NCBI GenBank assembly: GCA_963921825.1
Contig: OY997591.1
Coordinates: forward strand, 20,517,515 to 20,581,514
Source of the DNA: Erodium maritimum
Taxonomy: Eukaryota > Streptophyta > Magnoliopsida > Geraniales > Geraniaceae
Length of the DNA stretch: 64,000 nucleotides
Direction of reading: 5' to 3'
Shown here: positions 11,670-23,909 of the stretch, in pieces
How positions within the stretch are numbered: the first letter of the stretch is position 1
Layout of the letters: every line of letters begins with the position of its first letter
Translations under genes and position numbers: made by a program
Notes under the pieces: generated by a model
What the model saw: the letters and a program-made list of their open reading frames with translations, nothing else
What the model was told of the DNA's origin: nothing
Databases searched by the model: none

Positions 11670-13158
11670 TGACACTCCGAGAATTAACTCTCAGAATGGA
11701 ACGTCAAGCGTACCGGGCGTCAAGTAGTATTCGGGGTTTAGTCCGAGATATCGTACCCAAGGGAGCAATTAGGCATGCACTTTAATTAATTAATTCGTTG
11801 TTCAAGCTATTCGTATAACGATGATTGTTTTTTTTTTTTAAATAATTCGATGCAATTATGAAATAATTCGAGAATGCGAGAACACAATATGAAAAGTGGT
11901 TTTTGAAATTAAATATTTAAGAATATCTAGGACATTAAAAGGTTTCGAATGTGATGAACATCTTAATAGAACTCGGTATACATTTGCAATTAATACTATT
12001 CTAAGGGCAACAAGAATTCTCTCAATGTAGTCCTAACCATCTCTCGATCGTATTAGGACCCTAATATACTCAGTCCACCTAATTATCTCTAATCTAGGTG
12101 TAGAACGGTATAAAGCACTACGATCTATGAATTCCTCTAACTTTGGGGTTTTACTCCTATAGTTATTGCACTCGTGTCAGTCTAACCATATTCTAGTCAA
12201 GATTTAAACCCGAGCTATTTAATTCCTATTTCCTCTTCTTAACCTCATTTCTCAATTGTTGGTTAACAAGATTAAATCATACATATACTTGATCAAGGCA
12301 ATGTAGCATTGCGAACAGAGTTAAATAAACACTTTCCTAGTACTAGTTCAAAAAATATACAACCGAATATGTTAAATCAATTCATCACATCCTTACCCTA
12401 CTCCTAGATCAATATGATTTAGTTCATGGAAAAAGAGTAAGAACACAAGGTAAGGATTGAAACAATAACATTCATATTAATTAATGAAAGTAATACAAAT
12501 ATCAAGTAGCAATCTAAACTACACAAAACCTTTGATGTAATCCTTATATCTCTCCTTTTGATCTTCTCCCAAAAGCTCTCCCAGTGTGTTTTTCTTTACA
12601 ATTTCATGATACCCCTCTCTAGTGCCCTAATTTCCTATTTATACATCGATAAAAACTAAGGGCAAAAGAGGGAATTTGACTGAAAAATCACATGTGCGTC
12701 GTACGACCATCTGTACGCCATATTAAACGAGTATGGTACCTACTCCGGTTGTACCCCGTAGGAAATAGAGTACGGTTCCTACTTCATCCATACGTCGTAT
12801 ATACTGGAGCACGATTCCTACTCCATTCATACGCCATATGAGAAGGAGTACGAGCTCAGACCGACTTTCAGCTGCTCTCTGCCTCGTTTTCACGCCCAAC
12901 ACACGTCCAATACACGTCGTATGGGTCATACCTTAGTCCATACGCCATATGAAGTATGGTATGACATCCCGACTTGGCGAATTAGTGATATTTGCTCCGT
13001 TTTTGGCTCTTTTTCGCTCCGAGATCCTAGTTCATGTGAAGAGAGATCGACTGCACTAAAGTAGAGAAACACACATCAAAATACATAATCTCGGGACTGA
13101 AAAACTCACGAATGTGGGCTAAAAACATCTAGAATAGATGCATTTTTCGTTCACATCA
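11670..13158. repeat. Athila-type solo LTR (1489 bp)
   Basis: A TG...CA unit. It starts TGACACTCCGAGAATTAACT and ends GTTCACATCA. It shares its order of conserved blocks with the right LTR of the nested Athila element (50872-52426), including TATCGTACCCAAGGGAGCA near one end and GTGTAG...CTCCTCTAACTTT in the middle. There is no internal region. Instead of a 5-bp target duplication it is bracketed by a 204-bp duplication. The part at 12690-12960 holds repeated near-palindromic CATACGCCATATG and TACGTCGTAT motifs. Confidence 0.85.
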
Positions 13159-13161
13159 AGA

Positions 13162-13364
13162 CGATATATTACTCCAACACATAAGTAATATAAAGCCGCT
13201 TTAATTTTATCGCTAACGATGATATATACATTTTGATGTTTACGATTGAACTACGACATTAAGACTAACATGACGACCATCTGAGGCCTGACCCCGGATC
13301 AGGCACAAGGACCGTGGCATACCTGATTAATCGAGGATTCTGTGAAAAGATGCCTCATTCCCAT
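13162..13364 (+). repeat. Right copy of 204-bp duplication
   Basis: Starts three bases after the end of the Athila-type LTR and matches 11466-11669. After 13364 the sequence continues as unique flank (CTACTAGATTCGG). Confidence 0.85.
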
Positions 13365-14176
13365 CTACTAGATTCGGACTCTAACACCCCTACTCGGAGT
13401 CAGGGAAACTGGAATCAGTATTTGCTCCTGCTGGTCACCGGTACGAACTTAGAGCACCAACCTCATCCGCTGGATCAGGACTTTGACACTCCCGAGGTAT
13501 GTGGGGGGATGCACATCTCGCTCTACCGTGATCGGTGTACACCCGACATTCTGGTTCCCCTATCTTATGATGTTCTCTCTAGATGCTCAGTATCCTTTTA
13601 ACCGCCCCATATCGGACATGGGAATTTTCATAACGAGATATGAAACAAACGTTGTGGCCCTCACAAAACTACGAATCAAAGTAGTATTCAACTAGATTGC
13701 CTCTGGATTAGCCAGGCCTCTGATTCTAGGGTTAGCGTCTGGTACCTACGGGTTCAAGACTTGTGTTTCTCCCTTTTATTTCCGTATATCTCACCTTTTA
13801 CAGTCTCTATTTCGTTTTTATTTTGCTATTTACTTCCTGCTCTAATATCATCTCGATTTTGCGTCTCTAAGTCGTTTTATATCAATAAAGTGTTACCATA
13901 TGCTCAAATATATATATATATATTAATAGAGATGTTTAAGGATAACGGCCTCAAAAGGTCCGTAAAACAAATCAACTCAGTCTACATGGGAAATCTTGTA
14001 TAATAAAAGCACATAATGCAATGAAAAAGGACAAACATAATCAAAATAAGAACTCGCATCCGGAGAATATGGAGAATGATGACAAAATTACTCAAGCGTT
14101 GCCTCCAGGGTGACTCTACGATAGCAGATATATATCCACCGGTACAATTGTTAATGACGATAAGTATGGGTTGGAT
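13365..14176. other. Unassigned flank; transcript-3'-end-like AT-rich part
   Basis: Short plus-strand frames (13314-13601 and 13483-13695) show no recognisable domain. From about 13740 the sequence becomes T-rich and resembles a transcript 3' end (TATCAATAAAGTG at about 13880), then a short TA microsatellite (13908-13924). A decayed LINE or gene 3' end is possible but unproven. Confidence 0.35.
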
Positions 14177-14764
14177 TGTAAGGACCACTCTGGGTCAACG
14201 CCGGTCAAACCGACGGAAAACGGGAAATAAGGACATCCACCTAAATAGACCTAAACTTGACCTTGAGAGTCATATCGGGCCTAAGTTGACCCCGATATCG
14301 ACTAAAATGAGTTCCGGGTGACTTAGGGCAACTTTGTGACCAATTCGGGAAAAGTTGACTTTTTACCGAAAAAGTCAACCAAACGAAGTTCGGCCCGTTC
14401 GAGGTCCGAACGGGACCCAAAAAGCTTAGCCGTCGTCGCAACAGTCTTAGTTGAGTCATTTCCTTGTAAAACGCGAGATTTCGTAAAAATCTCGAAAAAC
14501 GGACCGACGGGGTCCAATACGTTCGATTTTGGCAAATTTGACAAAAAATAATATCTACAAGATATTTTAGTGGGTCTTGGGACAACTTGCCACTTGTCAC
14601 CTTGTGGGTGAGAAGGAGTGAAAAATGACCTCACCACCCTTAACTTAAAGACTAAAAGACAAAAAAGGAAGGACATGTGGGTCTTTTGATTCAATTCTGG
14701 ATCTACAAAGGGGAGAGAGAGAGAGGTGTGATCGGCCACATAGAGTAAAAGAGAGAGAGAAAGC

Positions 14765-14797
14765 CAAGAGAAGAAGAAGAAGAAGAAGAAGAAGAAG
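14765..14797. repeat. (GAA)n microsatellite in LTR E
   Basis: About ten uninterrupted AGA/GAA triplets within the 5' part of the LTR. Confidence 0.9.
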
Positions 14798-16592
14798 GGA
14801 GGCGATTTCCCGACGATCCAACTGAAGGATCGTCTTGATTTTTGCATATTCGCGATCCTCTCACCATTTCCTACGGTAGGCACTCTTTCTTTTCTCCATT
14901 TGACAAGTTTGATTTCGTGGGGTTTTGGTAGAAATATTGGTGGATGAGAGTCTAGAGCTTGTTAGGAACTTTTTGGGAGAAAATGAGGTATTTTCTGGCG
15001 ACCGGAGGTCTGCCGGAGCTCCGGCCATCGGGTGGTATGACCGGCCATGGCCGGAGGGAAGGCCATGGAACCATGACCGGCCACAACGGTGGCGGTCCGG
15101 TCCGGCCGCTCACGGCCCAAGTGTGGCCGTGGGGCCCACTTGGCCGGGGTTCGGGTTTGTCGTGTTCGGATGGTCTTGGGTGACCCCCGGATCGATAATT
15201 CACACCCGGAACGAATTATGGAAGTGATTCGTGAAAATTCGGAAAATGTGGTTAGAAACTTTAATTGCGGAATGAGAACGCTCGGGCATCGGAAATCGAT
15301 TCCGCCAAGTGCGTTGGAACACGTGAATTTAATTAGGAATGATAGAAATGAAAATGGAAATTTTCGGAGCCCCGAGGGACGTTTTCCTGATCCCGGGCAG
15401 ATTCGCCAAGCCGGGCGAAATGGGCCATTCCGGGCCCCTTTTGATAATGTCGAGTAATTGGGAAGTTTGGGAGTGATCGGTACTTTTCGGGCTTGCATTT
15501 AGGCGTTGATTTCATAAAAATCGAAGTTGGCTTGCGTATTAAAAAGTGTGTTGTTTCGTCACTTTAGATTTTACCACCGATCGCGGAAGAGGGGAGCTTT
15601 AGGCGGGTGCGCTTCTGGAGCTAAGTTTGGAGTGGATTGCGTTTGAGGTAGGGAAAAGTAGAGAATACTGGTATGATTTAGGAAAGTTACTAGTAAATGC
15701 ATGTGGGAACCTAGTGGTGTCCGTAGGTTATGAATTCTCGATATAATATAGATTTGCATGTGGGTCCTTGGTTGGGCCCATAGGTTTGTGGACTTGTCGT
15801 GCTGTAGAATTGCTTGTGGGTACTTGGTTGTACACGTAGGTTGTGTGTGCTCTGTGATCGTCGTGACTTGTCTATTGACTCATGTTGTGTTTGTGTGATT
15901 GACCTGTTGCACGTTTGAAGTGTTGAAACTGCGTTTGTAGCAAATAAGTTGTGAATTGAATGATGCGTGCGACGTAATATTTTCCATGTGATATTTGGCT
16001 GTGATTGTGATTGTTCTGGTGATACCTGGATGAGTTGTGCCCGAGAGGTGTGTCGTACCTTCCGATGCGCGGCCAGTAAAGTGCGAGAACTATGTTTCCC
16101 GCGAGGTGTGTCGTACCTTCCGGCGCGCGATCGGTAAAGTGTGAGGCTCGAGATTCCGCGAAGAGGTGTTTTCCCCGCCTACCGACTAGCACTCGAGAAG
16201 TGTGCGCTTATTCCGCGAGTAGGTCGACCACCTGGCCCGACTGTGTGTCGGGGAAAGTGCGTGGGGCAGTGCCAGGCCCAGCCGGATTGCTACCGGAAAC
16301 TGAGCAGAAGGTGTGTTGATCCTTTGTGATCTTGGGTGTTTGTGTGTGTTGCTCAATGCAGTATTGTATGTGTTCGCATTTGGTTGTTGTAGATATGACC
16401 GGTACTTCCTGTGTGAAATGGAGAGTAAAGGTATGGATGTTGAGAAGTGACCTTGTGACGGTTGGGTGTCAGGTGTGAGATATGCTTTACCCTAAGTTTG
16501 GACTGGGCGTTGATAATTGTTTTACCTGTTTTAAATTGTTGGTTTATTGATGCTTTACTAGTATGCCTTGGTCAGACGGGTATTCGTGGCGG

Positions 16593-16632
16593 TGAGTGAA
16601 AATGCTCATCCCCTTTACTACTTTTCCTACAG
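16593..16632 (+). promoter_or_regulatory. Hairpin and 3'-splice-site-like module, LTR E
   Basis: The stem TGAGT/GCTCA (one G-U pair) encloses GAAAAT at 16593-16608 and is followed by CCCCTTTACTACTTTTCCTACAG|G. It is the most diverged of the five copies; its loop is larger than a tetraloop. Confidence 0.45.
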
Positions 16633-16889
16633 GTTGGTCGTGAGTTGGTTAGAAGGACATCTCCAAGCTAGGGAGCTCATAGCGAGAGTCTGGGTTTTGG
16701 GCAGTGTTTAGAGATGTACTCCTTTGTACCAAACTTGTTTATTTTTGGACCTGAGCGTAGGACTCATTTTATCTCAATTTCTGTTATTAAAGAGCAGTTG
16801 GGATGATATTTTTGGTTTTAAAATTTTTCCTATTATAAATTTCCGGTTCACGTCTCGAGTCCGGTCAAAACCGGATTTGGGGCATGACA

Positions 16890-18440
16890 TGGACCAACCC
16901 AATTCCATGGGAATGAAGGTGTTTTATAGGACTAAGCTCACCCCAGAGTCAGTGGACGTCGTCCTCCCTTGGATGAATAGTGAGGGCTAGGTGAACATCT
17001 ATATGTTAACTCACAATAAGGTAAGAGAGAGTCTTTCCTATTTTTGGTGGAACATTTGCTACCTCTAGGGCATCCAGCTATCCCTGGGTTCCACGAAGGC
17101 TCTCATTGAGAGGTCTCTCACTCTCGTGTTAGCGAGGCACCCAGTGCTTTTGTGACCTATGCACCCATATTCTAAACAGTGGTCCAACAACAGTTTGCTT
17201 TTTATCAGAGCAACAACAGTTCATATGATAGATAAAGCATTGATGTAACCTCTGATTCCGATTACCGGAACCATAGTTACCTTTGTATGGGGATATGAGC
17301 ATCCAAGTGTAGTCATATACTCACATAGTTTCCCTAACTCATTCCATCCACGTCATCATCGACCGCCTGATAGATTCCCAGAGCTCATCCTATCTGAAAT
17401 CCCACCCCTAATTCCATGCCCCCACCGGTAGATTGGTTTCTTGAACATAGATCGAGTAATGTGTAAAGATGATGTCCCTCAAACACATCTTTCGACGGAG
17501 GTCCACCAGAAAAAATAGAGACCCGATGATATGTCTATGGCTCCCTGGCGAGGATCTGTGCTCTCTTCCTGGTCATCCAAAAAAAGAAGCCCACTATGCC
17601 GTTTTCTAGGGGTCGGACCACAATGTTCGGCATCCTCCAAATCTCTAGCAACCAATCAACTAAGGCATACGCAAAATTCAAACCTAGGCCACAAAAATCC
17701 ATGGGTGGGATGATCACGTCCCGGATCTTTAAGCCATTGATGTTTTTCCTTGACGCCTTCACTCCTTCTAGGTACTCTATCGAACGTCCTCTCCTAGCCT
17801 TACCATCCCCTCGAATACCAAAAGCTCCCACCATCCCGTCGTTTGCACCTTGTCGCAAAGACCTCCGCCAATATTGTCGGCGATACCTATGGGTATGCTC
17901 CCTACTTGATCATACACCCAGATTTCGGCCCGCCACCTGTCCCAACCATCCATGTCCACAATCAGGCTATTGTATAGTGGATGGGACATACTCGATCATG
18001 GGTGTGACTTCATCGAAGCTTATCAGTCCCGTCACCCTATCTGACGGGCTTCTCCCTTGCTGCCTTTCCAGTACCATCTCCACCCCCTCCCCCAAAGACG
18101 TTGCGGAGGGAGCATGGAATCGATCTCCGAAACCAAACCCTCGAGGGTCGTTGTAAACAATTCTAATTGAGAGCCCGACTCCATCTCCCTAAATAGTGAT
18201 GGTAGTGGTGAATCCGACACTACACTCCTTGCTACTCTCGGTCGTAGACCGATGTCATGTGCGCGCCGCCTCTCCCCGAACCGAACTCGTGCGACCAACA
18301 TTCCATGCCATGGCGATCTCCTCTCCATACCCGACGAAGTAACACACGCAAAAGCAAAACCCTCAATTGTCATTTCCAAACCTCTTCAAACCCTGACCCT
18401 AGAGAAAAAGGCGAGCACTCGTTGATTTTTTAGCATATTA
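16890..18440 (-). other. Degraded, possibly LINE ORF1-like sequence
   Basis: Minus-strand frames at 18032-18379, 17777-17989 and 17535-17858 follow one another with compatible composition. The right end, near 18400-18440, looks like a retroposon leader (CTAGGGTCAGGGTTTGAAG on the minus strand). No catalytic motif is present and I do not recognise a family with confidence. A decayed non-LTR retrotransposon ORF1 is my best guess. Each piece is too short and diverged to call a gene. Confidence 0.3.
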
Positions 18441-19370
18441 CTATTTTCTAAGTTTTTTTTTTTGTTTTCGTTAGGTTTTTGTTTATGGATAAATTACATT
18501 CAGTTATACTAACTATTTTGAAAACAAAACTATATCTGTATATGGACTTGATTTTTGGAGTCGGTCGTAATTATAAAGAAAAATCATCTTTGGTAAAGTA
18601 TGGTACATGTTCGCAAGGGGACACCATAGTGGTTGAGGCTCAATTCATATAAGAGGCTTGAGTTCGACTCTAGATAAGTAGGCATTTGTTGCACTGTTTG
18701 TGCGCCATGTGTTACGCTGTATTTTGTTTCTGTTTGGAGTCTGTAACGTATTGTTACTCTTTCCATGTGCGTTCATCATACGTATGTATATCTTCTCGTT
18801 TATATATAAAACTTTAGAATTATTTCCTAAAAATTTTTTAGCACATATTTACATTTTGTGGTTACTGTTTCTAAATAACAAAACTATCACTCCATCCTCG
18901 TATATCTGTAGGGGTTCTCTTTTACTTCTCCATCCTCGTACAATCTTCTCGTAATTAATTGTTTCTCGACTGTAATTTAAGATCTGGTTGTGATTTTGGT
19001 TCTTATTATGCATGATATGTTCATTACTTTCATGCCTTTGCACTAAACCTAATATCAACCTTATCCTAAAATAGAGGAAATGGTAACTAACTTACTACAA
19101 ATCCTAAAAAGGTGTAAAAGAATAAATGTATACAACCTGGCGAGCAAGGAATAGAAAAAACATGTACCCAACTTATTATCACGGAGAGAAATTTGTGATT
19201 TTTTATGGAAAAAAGTAAATGTATTAAAAATGATACGGATCTCAAGAAGGAAATTTTAGCGAAGTATGTTACTGACTCAATGATCCATTCCTTCGTAAGT
19301 GGTTCAACTAAAGAAAAAGAGCAACCAAAGATGATAATCAGAGGGAAAATAAAAGTCTCTGAGGTATTTC
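18441..19370. other. AT-rich intergenic stretch
   Basis: No coding region or nested element seen apart from the tRNA-like segment at about 18612-18680. Confidence 0.5.
18612..18680 (+). mobile_element. Possible tRNA-derived SINE head
   Basis: A box-A-like ACCATAGTGGTTGAGG is followed about 30 bp later by a box-B-like GAGTTCGACTC, the spacing of an internal RNA polymerase III promoter. No target duplication or clear 3' tail could be fixed, so the ends are only approximate and it may be a chance match. Confidence 0.35.
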
Positions 19371-20340
19371 CTAAAGTTTAGACAGGAGGAGAAACATAAG
19401 GAGCCAACTTATCCATTCAGCATCTTGAGGGAAGACCGAATTGTCATTACCTAGAACTATATTATACCATGTCTCAATCTTGTCTCCCAAAGATCTCTCA
19501 TTCCCGAAGTCAATTACGTTATCTAACGCAATCAAAGATGAGCACATTGACCTAGAGGTGGTAACGATGACACTATCCAAGTCAATAAAACCAATCATGG
19601 GCGAGGTAGCAGATGTGGACTCATCCAATATAGTCGGAAGCACTACTAATCTGATCAATAAATAAAGAGAATCGGTCTTCAACCGAGAAGATGAGGCTTG
19701 GAGCGAGCTCGTGCCCAGACCCAACTTCAAGCATGTCGCAACCATCCCAAATTTAGAAGAGATAACCAAAGAAACGTATGTCTATGGTGGTGAAATATGG
19801 ATATACTATGAACACCTTGGTGCAAGTATTAGCCCGATAGTCACAATCACCCTTCTATGCATAGAAACATCAATAGTACGAACAAGAGCAAAATCCTTAG
19901 TCATATGATTTGAGACCAAAGAACAATGATGTAGAACAATAAAAGAATACAACTTCCCAACCACAACAATAATCATATCTTTGTTCCAACAAAGAAAAGG
20001 GAGACTGATAACATCGACCCATAATAACTAACCTTCGGCTAAAACACGATCAGAGCAACTAGAGAAAGAAAAGAAGCACAACCTCAACTAAATCCAATCA
20101 TTGGCCCATAGAGACTCCCACCTATTATAATCAAAAGAAGAAAGGTCCTATATCCCAAATAAAAAAGATCCACCATACGATTCTTGTCAACTTAAGACCA
20201 ATATTAATAAACAAATAAAAGGGTTGGGGACTGAGCATTAGCAATAGAGATAACACAAAACTTGAAATTTTCCACAAACTTAGTGTTTTGTGTAACATCA
20301 TCAAACTCATTACCCAAAGCCCCATGAGTAATAAAGCAGG
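19371..20340 (-). pseudogene. Decayed plant LINE ORF1-like (DUF4283-type) sequence
   Basis: Minus-strand translation of about 19,740-20,100 gives WVDVISLPFLCWNKD followed by a Gly/Lys/Leu-containing segment and MTKDFALVRTIDVS. This resembles the W-x-R-x-x-G-[IL]-P-x-x-x-W-N segment of plant LINE ORF1 proteins (DUF4283 plus zinc-knuckle family), which bind element RNA. The longest open piece is 19371-19769 (132 codons). Several stops and frame changes make it non-functional. It lies just left of the copia element; whether the sequence right of that element (24,682 onward) belongs to the same unit is unclear. Confidence 0.45.
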
Positions 20341-20555
20341 GCCTCGTTCCTAAACGACACGGTTTGGTTCAAATAGAAGCTTGTGATTCTCGAATCGAAG
20401 TCCATTGAAAGTAGATATAGCTTGAAAAATCAGAAAAACGAAAGAAATTAGCGAATCGTATATACCTCTTGAAGAAAGTAACTGAACAAAAGTCAAAGTG
20501 GATGCTTGAAGCAGATAAGGGCGGATTGACAACAAATACTAGATTGCATTTTGTC

Positions 20556-20695
20556 TGATAACAATTGTGTAATTGTATTGAAATTGATGAATAATACATA
20601 CAATATACATGTGTATATATAGTGGTAGGGTTTCCTAAACCCGATGCTAACCCTAACGAGCCACATGGGCTGGGCCTATACAACATATTCTAACA
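20556..20695 (-). repeat. Copia 3' LTR
   Basis: 140 bp, TGATAACAATTG...TATTCTAACA on the plus strand. It contains a TATA-like CTATATATAC on the element's sense strand. Confidence 0.95.
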
Positions 20696-20718
20696 CCCCC
20701 CCTCAAACTCAAGATGGT
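20696..20718 (-). other. Copia polypurine tract
   Basis: Adjoining the 3' LTR, the sense strand reads TTGAGTTTGAGGGGGG, the usual plus-strand primer site. Confidence 0.85.
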
Positions 20719-21847
20719 GGTAATGAACCCAAGTTGAGTTTGTCAACTAAAGGTTTGAACTTTCCTGGGATTAAAGCCTTGGTGAAGATATCTGCAATCT
20801 GATCGCTAGAGGAGACAGATCGGAGAGCGAGGGTTCCCTGACTGAGATGTTGTCTGACAAAGTGACAATCGATCTCAATATGCTTGGTGCGTTCATGGAA
20901 GACATCATTATGAGCAATCTGAATAGCACTCTGACTGTCACAATGAATGGTAGTGGCTGACTTGTGAACAACACCCATGTCATGTAGTAACCAACGAAGC
21001 CATATGAGTTCGGAAGTAGTATCAGCAAGGGCTCGATACTCAGCTTCCGTGCTAGAGCGGGCAATGGTTGTTTGTTTCTTACTTCTCCAGGAAATCAGAG
21101 AGTTACCAAGAAAGAAACAGTAACCTGTGGTAGATCGTCGGTCTATGGGATCGCCTGCCCAATCTGCATCTGAATAGGCATGTAGGACTAAAGGTGAGCC
21201 ATAAGAGAAATGTAGTCCTTGTGTGAAGGTGCCTCGAACATAGCGCAAGATCTGAAGAACGGCCTCATAGTGAGTAGTGCGAGGTGCGCACATGAACTGA
21301 CTGACGATGTGGACAACATATGCAATGTCAGGCCTAGTAACAGTGAGGTATACCAGCCCTCCAACTAATCGGCGATATAAAGTGGGATCCTCGAGAGCTT
21401 GACCATCTGATGGAAGATACTTGACATTCGCTTCAATAGGAGTGGAAGCGATCTTGCATAAATGGATTTGCGCAAACGGAAAACCATGTGCGGGGGATGC
21501 TCATAGCCGGGCGGGGGCTTCATATAAACCTCCTCTGTAAGATCGCCATTGAGAAAAGCATTCTTCACGTCCATTTGAAAAACGTCCCACTGTCGACCAG
21601 CAGCAACAACAAGAATGGTGCGAACAGAAGTGAGTCTCGCAACAGGAGCAAATGTTTCCTCATAATCAACTCCATGTTCCTGGGTAAATCCACGAGCCAC
21701 AATACGTGCCTTGTAGCGCTCGAGAGAACCATCTGCCTTGGTCTTCACCTTGTATACCCATCTAGAACCGACCACATGTTTGTCCCGAGGTAAAGGGACC
21801 AGATCCCATGTATGAGTCTTCACCATGGCCTGTAGTTCCTCAGTCAT
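20719..21847 (-). pseudogene. Copia reverse transcriptase and RNase H
   Basis: The minus strand encodes [20 protein letters not shown], then [12 protein letters not shown] and [12 protein letters not shown], the start of the copia reverse transcriptase (RVT_2). Further on are YSDADWAGD, RSSTEAEYRALA and IHCDSQSAIQIA, the RNase H catalytic segments, ending ADIFTKAL. These domains copy element RNA into DNA and remove the RNA strand. The region is a fossil; a complete enzyme is not encoded. Confidence 0.92.
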
Positions 21848-21853
21848 TGCTTG

Positions 21854-23080
21854 CTACCACATGGGGTTAGTGCAAGCCTCCCGATAGGTGTCAGGCTCAT
21901 ATACAGAGGACACTATGGAAGCGACACGAGAAGGTAAGGTTACCTCAAAGTCCTGGAGGTGAGATGGGAGTTGCCGATGACGTTGTGGTCGAGTCGGTAG
22001 CACAGGATCCTCTAGCACAGGATCCTCTGGCGGAACATGGTCCACGGTAGGAGGCAGAGATGTCGGAGCACCTGCATGAGTTAGATCAATGGGAGAACCC
22101 TCATCATCATCAGAAAACAGATCAATATCAGGATTATAAAAGAAAGAAGTAGACTCGGGAATGTGAAAAGAAGACATGGAAGAAAACATCTTATGTTCCC
22201 AGAATGTGACATGACGAGAAATGCGGAGACGTTTGGAAACCGGGTCCCAACATCTGTACCCTTTGTGTTCGATCCCATACCCAGTAAAGCAACAAAGACG
22301 AGAACGAGGTTCAAGTTTAGTACGTTCATGAGGTTGTAGATGAACAAAACAGACACACCCAAAGACACGAAGAAGATCATAAACTAGAGGACGACCATAC
22401 AAACACTCGTAAGGAGTTTTGTTACCTATGACTGGGGATGGAACCCTGTTGATGGTGTAGACGGCTGTGAGGGCAGCCTCCCCCCAAAAATGTTCAGGAC
22501 AGGCAGCTGCAATGGTGAGAGCACGGACCGTATTCAGAATATGGCAATGTTTGCGTTCTGCTCGACCATTTTGTTGCGATGTACCAGGACATGAGCGCTG
22601 AACGATAGTACTGGTGGAAGCAAGTTGTGCAAGGAAGGATGACTCTTTAAGTTCCATGCCGTTATCCATACGCAGTGTTTTGATAACTTTAGAGAATTGT
22701 GTGCGAACCATGGCAGAAAACTCAGAATAAATTTTGTTGAAGTCAGATTTATTATGCATGAGATAAATCCAAGTAAAACGAGTATAATCATCAACAAATA
22801 TGACAAACCACCGAGACCCCCCATGGTCGGAACAGGTGTCGCTCCCCACAAGTCAGAATGAACAAGATCAAAAGGTGCAGAGGAAGTAGTATTATTAAGG
22901 GAAAAAGGCAGTTTATGATGTTTAGCAAGCGGACAAGACACACAATCACCAAAGTTATGCAAAACTGACCCCAACAACCCACTAGAAATAAGACTACGCA
23001 AACGAGAGGAAGAGGGATGACCTAGGCGAGAGTGCCAGAGATCAGCGGAGACAACAGCGCCACAAGTAGACGAGGATGAT
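21854..23080 (-). pseudogene. Copia integrase
   Basis: The GAG-pre-integrase zinc finger (LWHSRLGHPS...CVSCPLAKHHK, about 22,900-23,040) is followed by the rve catalytic core. WFVIFVDDYTRFTWIYLM is near 22,780-22,840, and QQNGRAERKHCHILNTVRA, around the catalytic Glu, is near 22,510-22,570. A copia-typical segment with YECLYGRPL and VFGCVCFVH follows. Integrase inserts the cDNA into the host genome. Confidence 0.92.
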
Positions 23081-23379
23081 GATGATGGTGAGGGAACTAC
23101 CAGTGAGGTGAGTTCGAACAGGCGACCAACTTTACGTCCTGTCCCATGGATTTGTCCCGTCAGTGGATCCTGCACAAGAACAGAAGAAGTACGACCAGAA
23201 AAGTTAATGTCAAAACCCAAATCACACAATTGACCAACTGATACAAGGTTCAGTGACAAATCTGGGACAAGCAAGGTGTTCGGCAGTGATAGCTGGTTTG
23301 TGGTTGCGGTACCACAGTGTGTGGCAAGCAAAGTGGAATTATCAGCCGTACGAATAGACGGAGACTTGGTGACCGGAGT

Positions 23380-23906
23380 TACACATGTGAGCAAATCTGA
23401 CTGCGGGCTCATATGATTGAAACAAGCATAATCGAGATACCACGTGGATGTGCTACCTGGTGTAGTAGTGGATGAGCTACCTGACGAGGCAGTGTGAGCT
23501 GAGAGGAATGCTCGTATGTCACCCAAGAGAGCCGTCATGTCAGGAGATTTGGACGACACAACAGGTGTAGCAGCAACAGTGGATGAGCTACCTGACGAGG
23601 CAGTGTGAGCTGATAGGAGCGCTCGTATGTCACCCAAGAGAGCAGTCATGTCAGGAGATTTGGCAGACACTACAGGTGTAGCAACAGTGACATTGGGCCT
23701 GTTGGAAGGCCGATGATCCCCACGGGAGCCACGCCCCACCTAAAGTGTTGAGAGGGCCTGGAGTTACCCCATCGAGGTTTGTTTGAGGCAAGAAGGTGAC
23801 GAGCATGAGTTCTGCATTCTGGTAAGACATGTCCAGATCTGTTGCAGAACGAACAGTGGGGCTTGATATCAAATTTCTTCATTAGGAATACCTGAAAATA
23901 AAACAC
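23380..23906 (-). pseudogene. Copia zinc knuckle and protease region
   Basis: The CCHC knuckle CSFCNRSGHVLPEC is encoded at 23814-23855. A spacer carrying a 37-residue tandem duplication follows, then a WYLDxAxxNHMS segment near 23,390-23,450 at the position of the copia protease active site. The capsid part of gag that usually precedes the knuckle is not recognisable. Confidence 0.8.
23468..23689 (-). repeat. 111-bp tandem duplication in the copia gag-protease spacer
   Basis: Two head-to-tail copies (23468-23578 and 23579-23689) encode a Ser-rich linker containing SPDMTALLGDIRA. The period is a multiple of three, so frame is kept. Confidence 0.9.
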
Positions 23907-23909
23907 TGA

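Larger units (their letters stand above)
14177..16889 (+). repeat. Tekay-type solo LTR (E), 2713 bp
   Basis: Starts TGTAAGGACCACTCTGGG and ends GGGGCATGACA. It is flanked by TGGAT (14172-14176) and TGGAC (16890-16894), a 4-of-5 matching target duplication. It keeps the shared LTR plan: GGCCGG-rich GC block at about 15000-15160, a 59-bp-period repeat at about 16044-16130 built on GAGGTGTGTCGTACCTTCC, and a hairpin plus acceptor-like CCTACAG|G at 16593-16632. No coding region of its own is seen. Confidence 0.88.

Noticed and set aside
9907-13272. A full-length element with LTRs at 9907-11575 and ending at 13270
   Set aside because: The sequence after both LTR ends is the same genomic flank, so the second end is part of a 204-bp duplication and not a second LTR.
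14323-14883. 186-codon minus-strand frame with a poly-Phe run
   Set aside because: Poly-Phe is the reverse of the (GAA)n tract in solo LTR E; no domain.
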